A stretch of DNA of 64,000 bases from an uncultured Chloroflexales bacterium (GTDB lineage: Bacteria; Chloroflexota; Chloroflexia; Chloroflexales; Chloroflexaceae), in the NCBI GenBank assembly GCA_937902315.1, contig CALGUG010000010.1, positions 31,390-95,389 on the forward strand, written 5' to 3'. Position numbers and translations under genes: made by a program. Shown here in pieces: positions 25,746 to 35,585 of the stretch (position 1 is its first letter; each line of letters opens with the position of its first letter). Under the pieces are notes generated by a model. That model made no database searches. It was given only the letters and a program-made list of their open reading frames with translations, and was not told the DNA's origin.

Positions 25746-26753
25746 TTAGATGTTGTCGTCGCCAATTAAACTGTCGCGTAAGATCTCAAAGTTTTCGAGT
25801 GCAAGACCTGTACCGATGGCTACGCAGTTGGCTGGCTGGTCGGCAACATAGCAGGGTACGCCAGTGACCTCGGTGAGAAGCTCATTAATGCGTCGCAACA
25901 TCGATCCACCGCCCGTCATCACCATACCGCGATCGATAATATCGCTCGAGAGTTCGGGTGGGGTTTCCACAAGCACGGCTCGAACGGCATTGATAATCGC
26001 GTCAAGCGGGTCTTGGATTGCTTCGGTGATCTCGTTGGAGTCGATGTCGATCGTGCGTGGCAAACCAGCAACTTGATCGCGCCCGCGAACTTGCATCGTC
26101 AAGGGGCGTTCCAGCGGTAGCGCTGAGCCGATCTCGATTTTGATGCTTTCAGCCGTGCGATCACCGATCACGACATTGTATTTGCGTTTGATATAGGCTG
26201 CGATCGCTTCGTCGAAATTGTTGCCACCAACCCGTACAGACGTACTCACCACGATGTCGTTGAGCGAAACTACTGCGACTTCAGTAGTGCCGCCGCCGAT
26301 ATCGATCACAAGGTTGCCGAATGGCTGGTTGACGGGAATGTTCGCGCCGATCGCGGCTGCCAGCGGCTCTGGAATGAGCCAGGCATTTTTTGCACCAGCG
26401 GATCGTGCCGCATCGCGCACAGCTCGCATTTCGACGCTGGTTACACCCGCCGGAATACAGACCATGACATCCGGCTTGGTACGCAGAAAACCGCTTGTAC
26501 GAGCGATAAAGTATTTCAGCATGGCTTCGGTGACGAGGTAATCCGCGATCACACCGTTGCGCATCGGGCGAATCACCTCGATGCTCTCTGGCTCGCGGCC
26601 TAACATCGCCAAAGCTGCTGAACCAACCGCTTTAACACGGTTATGGCGTCGTGAAATCGCGACGACCGATGGTTCCGATAAAACGATCCCTTTGCCTTTT
26701 ACATAGACCAGCACGTTTGCCGTGCCGAGGTCGATACCAATTTTTCGCGCCAT
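25746..26753 (-). CDS. mreB: Rod shape-determining protein MreB
   Basis: 335 residues, full length. Actin-fold ATPase motifs are MARKIGIDLGTANVLVYVKGKG (phosphate 1), VIDIGGGTTEVAVVSL (phosphate 2), and MTGGGSMLRRINELL (adenosine). MreB filaments direct side-wall peptidoglycan synthesis. mreC and mreD are not beside it. It lies 81 bases after atpC in the same direction, so it may be read through from the ATP synthase operon. Confidence 0.96.
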   Translation of the reverse strand: MARKIGIDLGTANVLVYVKGKGIVLSEPSVVAISRRHNRVKAVGSAALAMLGREPESIEVIRPMRNGVIADYLVTEAMLKYFIARTSGFLRTKPDVMVCIPAGVTSVEMRAVRDAARSAGAKNAWLIPEPLAAAIGANIPVNQPFGNLVIDIGGGTTEVAVVSLNDIVVSTSVRVGGNNFDEAIAAYIKRKYNVVIGDRTAESIKIEIGSALPLERPLTMQVRGRDQVAGLPRTIDIDSNEITEAIQDPLDAIINAVRAVLVETPPELSSDIIDRGMVMTGGGSMLRRINELLTEVTGVPCYVADQPANCVAIGTGLALENFEILRDSLIGDDNI

Positions 26754-26833
26754 ATGCCCTCAGTGCCGACTGGTGAGTCCTGAGAATGGAACGCCATCGT
26801 GTACTCCTCAGTTCTCAGCACATCCTTCTTCGT

Positions 26834-27250
26834 TTAGCGTTGTTTCTTCATGCGGCGAAGTTGAGCGACCTTGATACGCGTCAGTGCGCGGCGAAGTTCG
26901 GCTTCAGCTTTAGCCATATCGACTTCGGACTGGTGCGCGCTCATGCGCTCTTCAGCAGCCCTGCGGGCGCGCTCGGCGCGCTCCTCATCGATTTCGTCTG
27001 CGCGCTCGACCGCATCGGCCAGAATGGTGATGCGGTTGGGCAGCACTTCCATAAAACCGCCCGAGACTGCGTATTCGGTGCGTTCGTTGTTTTTGATAAT
27101 ATCCAACTCGCCGGGAACCAAAATGGTGATGAGCGGCATGTGCCTAGGTAGAATACCTACACGCCCTTCTTTGGTTGGCGCATTTACTTGATCGACGTCA
27201 TCGGACAGCACCACGCGCTCGGCTGTCACAATTTCGAGATGAATTGGCAT
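26834..27250 (-). CDS. atpC: ATP synthase F1 epsilon subunit
   Basis: 138 residues from ATG 27250; GAGAGGAAA precedes it and MPIHLEIVTAERVV is the family start. The N-terminal beta-sandwich has VGILPRHMPLITIL and FMEVLPNRITILADAVERADEID. The C-terminal two-helix arm (ERARRAAEERMSAHQ to the end) is complete. It sits in the central stalk and regulates rotation. A methyltransferase gene separates it from atpD, which is unusual. Confidence 0.96.
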   Translation of the reverse strand: MPIHLEIVTAERVVLSDDVDQVNAPTKEGRVGILPRHMPLITILVPGELDIIKNNERTEYAVSGGFMEVLPNRITILADAVERADEIDEERAERARRAAEERMSAHQSEVDMAKAEAELRRALTRIKVAQLRRMKKQR

Positions 27251-27408
27251 GGTATTTCCTCTCGTTGTTTGCCAAACGTAACAACAGAATTTACAGCGAG
27301 CGATAGGCAACAAGCATACAAAAAGTAGGAATGTTCTCGCGCGTGTTCTGTATCGTCTGTGTTACAACAATACCACAATTTTCCTCAACGTTTGCAGCTT
27401 TTATCCAC

Positions 27409-28158
27409 TTACGAGATTACTTTTCGTGCTGTTACCTCCAAGACGCCTGCGACACGGTTCAAACCAGGCACACGCGATAGTCCACTATCGAGCGCAAGCA
27501 GCGTGTTGGGGAAGAGGTCGAAGGCGGAGCGTACACTGGAGGGTAAGCCGGTAAAGGTTTTCGGCACCATATTGGCGTAGGCGATCCGTTTGACCTCAAA
27601 ACCATGCGCACTGAGCAGCCGGCGGATACCACGCGTTGTGTAGCGGCGGTCGTGGGTATAGCCTAGGCGAAAGCGTCGAACGATCCATTCAAGATAGCCC
27701 CACTCTTGGGGGAGTTGATAGATTAAAAAGGTGCCGTTGGGCTTGAGCACCCGCCAGATCTCTTGAAGTGTAGCAGGTTCGTTTTCAACGTGTTCTAGGA
27801 CGCCACAGGAGATCAGCCCGTCGAAGCTCGCATCGAGAAAGGGCAAAACGATTGGGTCATCGCTCAAGACGAGCGGCACTTGTTTGTCAAGGGCGGTGGT
27901 GGTGATGTGTATCCCGCGAACCTCGTGAGGTCGATAGTCGTAGGCTATGACCTTCAGACCACGGCGGCGCAAGAGGAAGCTGATTTGACCGAAACCTGCG
28001 CCCCAGTCGAGAACCTGCCCTTGCGCTTGGTGTGCCACAATGTCGTTGGCGATGCGCACGTAGTTCCGCAGGGCCAAGCGGCTCCGCAGGTGGCGTGTAT
28101 ACACGCTTTCCTGCAGACGAGCCGCTGCCTGCGAAAGTTCGGCGACTTCGTTCGCCAC
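27409..28158 (-). CDS. Class I SAM-dependent methyltransferase inserted between atpD and atpC
   Basis: 249 residues, GTG start directly after the atpD stop with no gap. Motif I is VLDWGAGFGQISFLLRRRG, then VIAYDYRP, and LPFLDASFDGLISCGVLEHVENEPATLQEIWRVLKPNGTFLIYQLP, a Methyltransf_11-like core. The C-terminus (FDLFPNTLLALDSGLSRVPGLNRVAGVLEVTARK) resembles those of lipid or polysaccharide methyltransferases. Its tight coupling to atpD means expression follows ATP synthase; a role in that complex is not supported by anything else. Substrate unknown. Confidence 0.85.
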   Translation of the reverse strand: MANEVAELSQAAARLQESVYTRHLRSRLALRNYVRIANDIVAHQAQGQVLDWGAGFGQISFLLRRRGLKVIAYDYRPHEVRGIHITTTALDKQVPLVLSDDPIVLPFLDASFDGLISCGVLEHVENEPATLQEIWRVLKPNGTFLIYQLPQEWGYLEWIVRRFRLGYTHDRRYTTRGIRRLLSAHGFEVKRIAYANMVPKTFTGLPSSVRSAFDLFPNTLLALDSGLSRVPGLNRVAGVLEVTARKVIS

Positions 28159-29577
28159 TTATTTGCTCGCAGCCTCGTAGTCTGCGATCACATCGTCGAG
28201 CCCACCCTGAGTGAAGAAGAACTGCTCGGGGATGTGGTCGACCTCACCAGCCAAGAGGCGGGCGAAGCTGCGTACGGTCTCGGCGATCGGCACATACTTG
28301 CCGGGGCGTCCGGTGAACTTCTCTGCTACGTGGAAGGGCTGGCCCAAGAAGCGCTCGATCTTGCGGGCGCGTGCTACGGTCAGCTTGTCTTCGTCGCTCA
28401 ATTCTTCAACGCCCAGAATGGCGATGATGTCTTGCAGGTCCTTGTAGCGCTGCAACACGCTCTTAACCTGCTGAGCGACACGGTAGTGCTCCTCGCCCAC
28501 GATGTTGGGGTCGAGAATACGGCTGGTCGAAGCCAGCGGGTCTACCGCGGGGAAGATACCCTTCGACGCGATGCTGCGCTCCAAGGTGATGGTAGCGTCC
28601 AAGTGGGCGAAGGTGGTCGCCGGAGCCGGGTCGGTATAGTCGTCTGCGGGCACGTATACGGCCTGCATCGAGGTGATCGAACCCTTCTTGGTCGAGGTAA
28701 TGCGCTCTTGGAGCTCACCCATCTCGGTACCGAGGGTCGGCTGGTAACCTACCTGCGAGGGCAGACGGCCCAGAAGTGCCGATACCTCAGAACCTGCTTG
28801 CACGAAGCGGAAGATGTTGTCGATAAAGAGCAGGATGTCGCGGCCTTCATCGCGGAAGTACTCGGCCATAGTCAGTGCGGTCAAGCCGACGCGCAGACGG
28901 GCGCCGGGCGGCTCGTTCATCTGACCGAAGACCATTACGGTCTTGTCGAACACCGAGGTGTTCTCGTCGATGGCGGCAGCCTTCATTTCGGCGATCAGGT
29001 CGTTACCTTCGCGTGAGCGCTCGCCTACACCGGCGAACACCGAGTAACCGGACTGCTCACGGGCGATGTTTGCGATCAGCTCCTGAATGGTTACGGTCTT
29101 GCCGGTACCTGCACCACCGAATACTGCGGTCTTACCACCACGGGTGAAGGGTGCGATCAGGTCGATAACCTTAATGCCGGTTTCGAAGATCTGAGCCTGG
29201 GTGCTCTGCTCATCGAACGAAGGCGGTTGTTGGTGAATCGGTCGGCGCTCGACACTGGCATCCACAGGGGGTTGGTTGTCGATCGGATCGCCGAGTACGT
29301 TAAATACGCGACCCAAGGTTTGGGGGCCGACGGGCACAGCGATCGGTGCGCCGGTATCGACAGCCTTCAAACCACGGCGCAGACCATCGGTGGTGCTCAT
29401 AGCAACCGCCTTGACCATACCGCGGCCAAGGTGTTGCTGTACTTCACATACGAGTCGACCACCGTCTTCTGTTTGAATCTCAATTGCGTTGTAGATCTCG
29501 GGCACCTGTCCCTCGGGGAAGCGCACCGTAACCACAACACCAATGATTTCGGTAAGTTCGCCAGTTGCTCCAGCCAT
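28159..29577 (-). CDS. atpD: ATP synthase F1 beta subunit
   Basis: 472 residues, standard length. Catalytic subunit of F1. Walker A is GGAGTGKTVTIQELI, and the catalytic Glu/Arg finger region GERSREGNDL follows. DILLFIDNIFRFVQAGSEVSALLGRLPSQVGYQPTL is the Walker B and DELSEED-side segment; here the regulatory loop reads VEELSDEDKL. Closest neighbours are atpG upstream and a methyltransferase gene immediately downstream. GGAG precedes the ATG. Confidence 0.99.
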   Translation of the reverse strand: MAGATGELTEIIGVVVTVRFPEGQVPEIYNAIEIQTEDGGRLVCEVQQHLGRGMVKAVAMSTTDGLRRGLKAVDTGAPIAVPVGPQTLGRVFNVLGDPIDNQPPVDASVERRPIHQQPPSFDEQSTQAQIFETGIKVIDLIAPFTRGGKTAVFGGAGTGKTVTIQELIANIAREQSGYSVFAGVGERSREGNDLIAEMKAAAIDENTSVFDKTVMVFGQMNEPPGARLRVGLTALTMAEYFRDEGRDILLFIDNIFRFVQAGSEVSALLGRLPSQVGYQPTLGTEMGELQERITSTKKGSITSMQAVYVPADDYTDPAPATTFAHLDATITLERSIASKGIFPAVDPLASTSRILDPNIVGEEHYRVAQQVKSVLQRYKDLQDIIAILGVEELSDEDKLTVARARKIERFLGQPFHVAEKFTGRPGKYVPIAETVRSFARLLAGEVDHIPEQFFFTQGGLDDVIADYEAASK

Positions 29578-29679
29578 TATATACTCCGCTCAGGATGTAG
29601 ATGGTTGGGCCGCTTTCAGGGTCATAGTTGGGCCTTGCAAGCGGTTACCGACCATCGAGAAATCCGAAAGTTAGTCAAC

Positions 29680-30552
29680 TTATTCCATTGCCGCCGTAGC
29701 CGCAGTGATCTCGGACACTTCGTTTGTAATACCAGCTTGGCGTGTTTTGTTGAAGGAGAGAGTTAGGTCGCGTACCAACTCCTTAGCGTTGTCGGTAGCG
29801 TTACGCATAGCAACCATCTGAGCTGAATAGAAACTGGCAATATTCTCCAGCACAGCTTGGTAGAGTTGCACTTCAACAAAGCGGGGCAACAGTTCGCTCA
29901 ATACTTCACTCTGATCGGGTTCGTAGTTATAGTCGAAGCTTTTGCCTTCGCTCTTGCCGCTTGGCGGCTCAATCGGCAGCAGCCGCTTGACAGCCGGGCG
30001 TTGAACAAGGGTATTTACGAATTCGCTATAGATCATGTACACTTCATCGTAGCGTCCTTGACGGAAACCTTCGATGATGTTTGTCGAGATGCCTAGGGTG
30101 TCAGCGAGGCCTGGCGTGTCGCCGATTTTGATGATTTCGGCTGCCAGATTCTGCCTGCTGCGTGCCAAAAAGTCGCGACCCTTTTTACCGATCGCATAGG
30201 TTTCGACATTGCGTCCCTGAGCGCGTTGGTCAAGAATGAAGGAACCGACGCGACGCAGCACGTTCGACACTAGGCTTCCTGCGAGACCACGATCAGGCGT
30301 GACGACCACGACAGCTACATTTTTGACTGGCGTGCGCACATCGAGCAGGGTGCCTTTGCGGGCAGCTGCTCCCATACGGCTCGTCAGTTCGCTCATCACA
30401 TCGTGCAGACGGTCTGCATAGGGTCGAGTGGCGAGCACATTACGCTGCGCTCGTCGCATCTTCGACGCTGCGACCATCTCCATCGCTTTGGTGATTTGAG
30501 CAACGTTCTTCACCGAGCGAATGCGTCGGCGAATTTCACGTCCACTCGCCAT
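29680..30552 (-). CDS. atpG: ATP synthase F1 gamma subunit
   Basis: 290 residues. The rotor shaft: N-terminal REIRRRIRSVKNVAQITKAMEMVAASKMRRAQ and C-terminal MVAMRNATDNAKELVRDLTLSFNKTRQAGITNEVSEI form the coiled coil. TPDRGLAGSLVSNVLRRV lies in the globular domain. GAGGAG precedes the ATG; 102 bases separate it from atpD. Confidence 0.98.
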   Translation of the reverse strand: MASGREIRRRIRSVKNVAQITKAMEMVAASKMRRAQRNVLATRPYADRLHDVMSELTSRMGAAARKGTLLDVRTPVKNVAVVVVTPDRGLAGSLVSNVLRRVGSFILDQRAQGRNVETYAIGKKGRDFLARSRQNLAAEIIKIGDTPGLADTLGISTNIIEGFRQGRYDEVYMIYSEFVNTLVQRPAVKRLLPIEPPSGKSEGKSFDYNYEPDQSEVLSELLPRFVEVQLYQAVLENIASFYSAQMVAMRNATDNAKELVRDLTLSFNKTRQAGITNEVSEITAATAAME

Positions 30553-30608
30553 GGTTATCTCCTCATGTCGGTAGCGAAGCCCTACGCTTCGCTACCAACG
30601 GGTTTGCA

Positions 30609-32177
<1,569 letters not shown>

Positions 32178-32196
32178 CTATACCCTCCTGGGGAAC

Positions 32197-32247
32197 ACTG
32201 AAGGCTGAAAACTGAAGGCTGAAAATTAACCCACCTTCAGCCTTCAG
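32197..32247 (-). promoter_or_regulatory. Tandem and inverted repeat between atpH and atpA
   Basis: ACTGAAGGCTGAAA occurs twice in tandem (32197-32224), and TTCAGCCTTCAG (32236-32247) is its inverse, so either copy can form a 12-bp stem just upstream of the atpA ribosome site. No T-run follows on the minus strand, so it is more likely an RNA stability or processing element than a terminator. Confidence 0.6.
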
Positions 32248-32273
32248 CCTTCGGGCCTCAGCTCTTCATTTCT

Positions 32274-32756
32274 TTAGCTCGCTAGCATATTGCGCTGTAC
32301 TGCACTGAGACGTGTTCGGAGACTGTTATCAAGCACTTGGTCGCCCACTCGGATAATCAAACCACCGATGAGAGACTCATCGACCAAGAAGTTGACGACC
32401 AGATCGTCTCCGTAGCGCTGGCGCAAATCAGCAGTGATCTTGTCCTTCTGGCTGGTGCTGAGTTCAACAGCGCTTGTAACGTCGGCATCGAGTGATTGCG
32501 AAGCCGGACGGGCGATAAAGCCTTCAAGCGCATCGGCAATTGTGCTCAGTTGGGAAATGCTCCCCTCGTTCGCTAAAACTGCCAAGAAGTTGCGAAGCTC
32601 TGCACTCGCATTTGCAGGAACTGCTGATGCGATTCGATCGGCTGTAACAGGGCCATCACCAAGTTTTTCTGCGGCTTGGCGAAGTTGCGCTACAGTATTG
32701 CCGATCACTGTTTCGTACAGTGCGCGAGCATAGGTGCGCGCCTCATTGGTGCTCAT
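32274..32756 (-). CDS. atpH: ATP synthase F1 delta subunit
   Basis: 160 residues, slightly shorter than usual. It links F1 to the peripheral stalk. The N-terminal AYARALYE-type start appears as ARTYARALYETVIGNTVAQLRQ; the C-terminal signature is DLVVNFLVDESLIGGLIIRVGDQVLDNSLRTRLSAVQRNM. It follows atpF by 18 bases. Confidence 0.95.
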   Translation of the reverse strand: MSTNEARTYARALYETVIGNTVAQLRQAAEKLGDGPVTADRIASAVPANASAELRNFLAVLANEGSISQLSTIADALEGFIARPASQSLDADVTSAVELSTSQKDKITADLRQRYGDDLVVNFLVDESLIGGLIIRVGDQVLDNSLRTRLSAVQRNMLAS

Positions 32757-32774
32757 GCTCTGCCCTTATATGAT

Positions 32775-33269
32775 TTAGTTGCGGCGGTCGAGCTGGCTCA
32801 GCGACTCTTCGATCAGCTGATCGTGGCCTTTTGCACTGAGCTCGGCCCCCAACACTTTAGTTGCCGTCAAGGTTACCAATTCTGCCACTTGACCCTTCAC
32901 CTCGCGCAGGATCTGCTCGCGCTCTTGCATCGCTTGTTCGCGAGCCTCGGCGCGGGTGCGATCTGCCTCTTGGCGGGCCTGGGCAACAATTTCACTTGCT
33001 TGAACGCGGGCACGCTCTTGTGCCTGAGCTAAGATGCTAGCAGCCTCTTGGCGGGCCTTAGCGATCTCGGCATCGTAATCGCGCTTTGCGTTGGCGAGTT
33101 GCTCTTTGACTTGCTCTGCTTCACGCAGGCTTTCCTGAATACGGCGGGTTCGCTCGTTGAGCAGATTCAAAATCGGCGTATAAAGGAAGCGTGTCAACAA
33201 CCAAACAAGCAACACGACATTCACAATTTGCGCGATGAGCAAACCCCAATTTATACCTAGCTGTTCCAA
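32775..33269 (-). CDS. atpF: ATP synthase F0 b subunit
   Basis: 164 residues, TTG start behind GAGGAG (MEQLGINWG). One N-terminal membrane helix (LLIAQIVNVVLLVWLLTRFLY) is followed by a long charged helix rich in Ala, Glu, Arg and Gln that dimerises to form the peripheral stalk. Only one b-type gene is present, so the stalk should be a homodimer. Confidence 0.96.
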   Translation of the reverse strand: MEQLGINWGLLIAQIVNVVLLVWLLTRFLYTPILNLLNERTRRIQESLREAEQVKEQLANAKRDYDAEIAKARQEAASILAQAQERARVQASEIVAQARQEADRTRAEAREQAMQEREQILREVKGQVAELVTLTATKVLGAELSAKGHDQLIEESLSQLDRRN

Positions 33270-33335
33270 GGCTATGCTCCTCGTATATTTGTCGCGAGTG
33301 GACTCAAGACACTAAAAGATGAGCCCAGATGCTGT

Positions 33336-33581
33336 TTAGATAATGCTGAAGCCGATCAGAATACCGAAGACCAGCGCGAAGATGAAGAGCGATTCAGCCA
33401 GTGCGAAGCCCATGAACATATAGGTTCGAACCAGACCTTCAGCTTCAGGATTGCGGCCCATTGCTTGTACAGCACCACCGAAGATGATACCGATACCGGC
33501 GCCGGGGCCGATTGCACCGAGGCCGATCGCTAGTGCCATACCAATGAGCCGTGCGCTCTTCTCAATCACAATCGGATCCAT
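33336..33581 (-). CDS. atpE: ATP synthase F0 c subunit
   Basis: 81 residues, two hydrophobic helices. The first has GMALAIGLGAIGPGAGIGIIFGGA; the polar loop is RNPEAEG; the second, FMGFALAESLFIFALVFGILI, carries the ion-binding Glu in ALAES. Gln or extra polar residues typical of Na+ binding are not obvious in the first helix, favouring H+. GAGGAGG precedes the ATG. Confidence 0.97.
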   Translation of the reverse strand: MDPIVIEKSARLIGMALAIGLGAIGPGAGIGIIFGGAVQAMGRNPEAEGLVRTYMFMGFALAESLFIFALVFGILIGFSII

Positions 33582-33653
33582 TGATGTGTCCTCCTCTGAA
33601 CACAGAATTAGAAAACAATTCCTACTAATAGAGGGTCAAGTGTACTCCAACGA

Positions 33654-34652
33654 CTACGCGTGATGGGGAGCAACGTCTGATTCGACCTGGACATCAACAT
33701 GCTCGCCGTGGTCATCGTGGCTATGCGAGATAACCGCAGTCGAGAAGAAGATATAGGTCAAGATCGCGAAGATAATGGCTTGCATAATTGCCACGAACAC
33801 TTCAAAGCCGTAGAACGGCAGGGGCAGAAGGTACGGGAACAGGTAAGCCATTACCACCAAGATCACTTCACCACCGAAGATGTTACCGAACATTCGGAAG
33901 GCGAACGATACAAGACGGCTGAATTCTGAAATGATTTCGATCAGGCCAACCAAGAAACCAATGAAGCCTTCTTTGAAGTTGAAGAACTTGGTCAGGTAGC
34001 CAAGACCCAAGAACTGGAAGCCAAAGAACTCGATCATGATCATTGCAACGATCGAGAAGGCAAACGTGACGTTGAGGTCAGCTGAAGGAGCGCGCAGAGC
34101 GGGAACCAACAGTTGCTGACCATGCTCGGTGTAGTGTGCACAGTAGCCCGGCCAACCGGAGAAGAAGCTTTGAGATACCTCGTGCACCTCGCCGTGGGAC
34201 TCAGCAGGAACACAGATACCAATGCTGCCAACGCCCGGTACCAATGCCAACATGTTCGCTACAAGGAAGAAAACAAAGATGGTCATCGGTAGAGGGAAGA
34301 ACTTAGCAACATTCTTCTGGTCGATACTTTTTGCAAAGTCGTACACACCGCCAACGAGCAATTCGAGTACGTTTTGCAAGCCGCGTGGAACCAATTGCAT
34401 GCGCCGTGTGCCAGCAACAATCAGTCCCAACAGTAACAGATCAACGAGAACCGTCATGACAAGCGAATTGGTGATCGGAAGAATGGTACCTTCCGAACAT
34501 GCGTCGCCCATGAGGGTTCCGCCGATACAGGCTAGTGGTTCGGCTTTCGCCGAGATGTGCAGGTCATCTTGCGTCATTTTGACGCCGAAGAATGCCAACA
34601 CTAATCCAACCAGCAGCACAGCGCCAAATATTATGAGCAGCCGGTTTCGCAT
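33654..34652 (-). CDS. atpB: ATP synthase F0 a subunit
   Basis: 332 residues, longer than the common 240-270. A signal-like first helix and an extra external loop between helices (about 155-195, VPAESHGEVHEVSQSFFSGW) account for the size. The conserved stator-arginine helix is LVSFAFRMFGNIFGGEVILVVMAYL. The C-terminus is His/Asp-rich (SHSHDDHGEHVD). First gene of the operon; no atpI is found upstream. A promoter lies about 50 bases before the ATG. Confidence 0.96.
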   Translation of the reverse strand: MRNRLLIIFGAVLLVGLVLAFFGVKMTQDDLHISAKAEPLACIGGTLMGDACSEGTILPITNSLVMTVLVDLLLLGLIVAGTRRMQLVPRGLQNVLELLVGGVYDFAKSIDQKNVAKFFPLPMTIFVFFLVANMLALVPGVGSIGICVPAESHGEVHEVSQSFFSGWPGYCAHYTEHGQQLLVPALRAPSADLNVTFAFSIVAMIMIEFFGFQFLGLGYLTKFFNFKEGFIGFLVGLIEIISEFSRLVSFAFRMFGNIFGGEVILVVMAYLFPYLLPLPFYGFEVFVAIMQAIIFAILTYIFFSTAVISHSHDDHGEHVDVQVESDVAPHHA

Positions 34653-34699
34653 AGATGGCGACTCCCTTCACCTGAACTTTGAGAACTCTTTCACAATCA

Positions 34700-34728
34700 A
34701 GTATATCACACGGGGCATAAAAATACAA
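34700..34728 (-). promoter_or_regulatory. Sigma-70-type promoter of the atp operon
   Basis: On the minus strand TTGTAT (34728-34723) and TATACT (34705-34700) are separated by 17 bases, 48 bases upstream of the atpB start. Confidence 0.65.
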
Positions 34729-35498
34729 CCTAGGAAGGTTGATTTTTTAGCATTCCATCGCACTACATCATCGTATAATAGACTGAGTAGGCCCGAGTAT
34801 AGCATAGGTGTGTCTATAACGCAAACGACTGAGACAGGCCTTTTTCTGTGGCCTAGATGCTTTTGAATCCAGCAATTAGGACGATGTTCTGTAGACTATA
34901 GGCCCCCATGGATGGGTAATGCGTCCAAAGAAGGGTGCTACAGGGCTTTTTTTGGTCTAAGTAGCCAGGAAACTATTCTATTTTTGCATAAAATAAATAG
35001 AATTTCTGTATAGATGCGTAAACAGCCTGCTCTTTTAAAAAGAAAGCGATTATTTGTTAATCGAATGAACTACTCTGCAATTTGCTACGAACGCTAGCTT
35101 TTTGGACTTGCAGCTGGCTAAGCTTTCTTACCTCCCTTCCAGCTATGCTCCTAGTATCAGGCCGGATCGGCTGAAAAGCTATTACCTTACAAGTAAACAT
35201 TTTGGCTGAGACTTAGGAGGTTGGCTGGCACCTGTGAATAGTGCTTTCCCTGTATCATCATACCATAGATTATTTTGATACATTTGTTCGTTTTTTTTGG
35301 TGAATAATGGAACAGAGATCGGGCTTTATCCCACAGATTTGGGAAAACATGTGGGATAGTGTGGGATAAGTTGGGATAATGTGGGATAAATCGGTGAATA
35401 GCGTGTTGATGAAATAAAGTGCTTGCAAGATATACGAACAAATGTTTTGAATAGTGAATGCAGAACTTTTTGAATAAACTATGGCCTTGCTCAACGAT
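34729..35498. other. Long AT-rich intergenic region between divergent atp operon and ybhN-like gene
   Basis: No gene is supported; the short open frames here have no ribosome sites. The only clear structure is a 10-bp tandem repeat at 35351-35390, described separately. Confidence 0.5.
35351..35390. repeat. Four tandem 10-bp GTGGGATAAN repeats
   Basis: GTGGGATAGT, GTGGGATAAG, TTGGGATAAT and GTGGGATAAA follow each other with exact 10-base period. An inverted copy, TTATCCCAC, is at 35326-35334. Helical phasing suggests cooperative protein binding. The motif resembles but does not match the DnaA box TTATCCACA. Confidence 0.75.
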
Positions 35499-35529
35499 TT
35501 GCCTTCTTGCTAGCGACTACCGCTATAAT
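35499..35529 (+). promoter_or_regulatory. Promoter of the YbhN-like gene
   Basis: Perfect -10 TATAAT at 35524-35529; the best -35 is TTGCCT at 35499-35504 with a long 19-base spacer. A GTAGGG/CCCTAC hairpin (35548-35567) follows in the leader. Confidence 0.5.
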
Positions 35530-35585
35530 AGCTTTATCTGCTGGCAGGTAGGGTGCGGTTGCCCTACGCTACTTGGAGGCCTTTT

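Noticed and set aside
27880..29016. 378-codon open frame antisense to atpD and the methyltransferase gene
   Set aside because: It spans two real genes on the opposite strand, and its composition is that of a shadow frame.
35326..35390. Replication origin with DnaA boxes
   Set aside because: The motif is TTATCCCAC, not TTATCCACA; no dnaA, dnaN or gyrase gene is nearby.
35187..35494. Short minus-strand ORFs of 74-84 codons
   Set aside because: Their coding sequence includes the 10-bp tandem array, and no ribosome site or protein-like composition is present.
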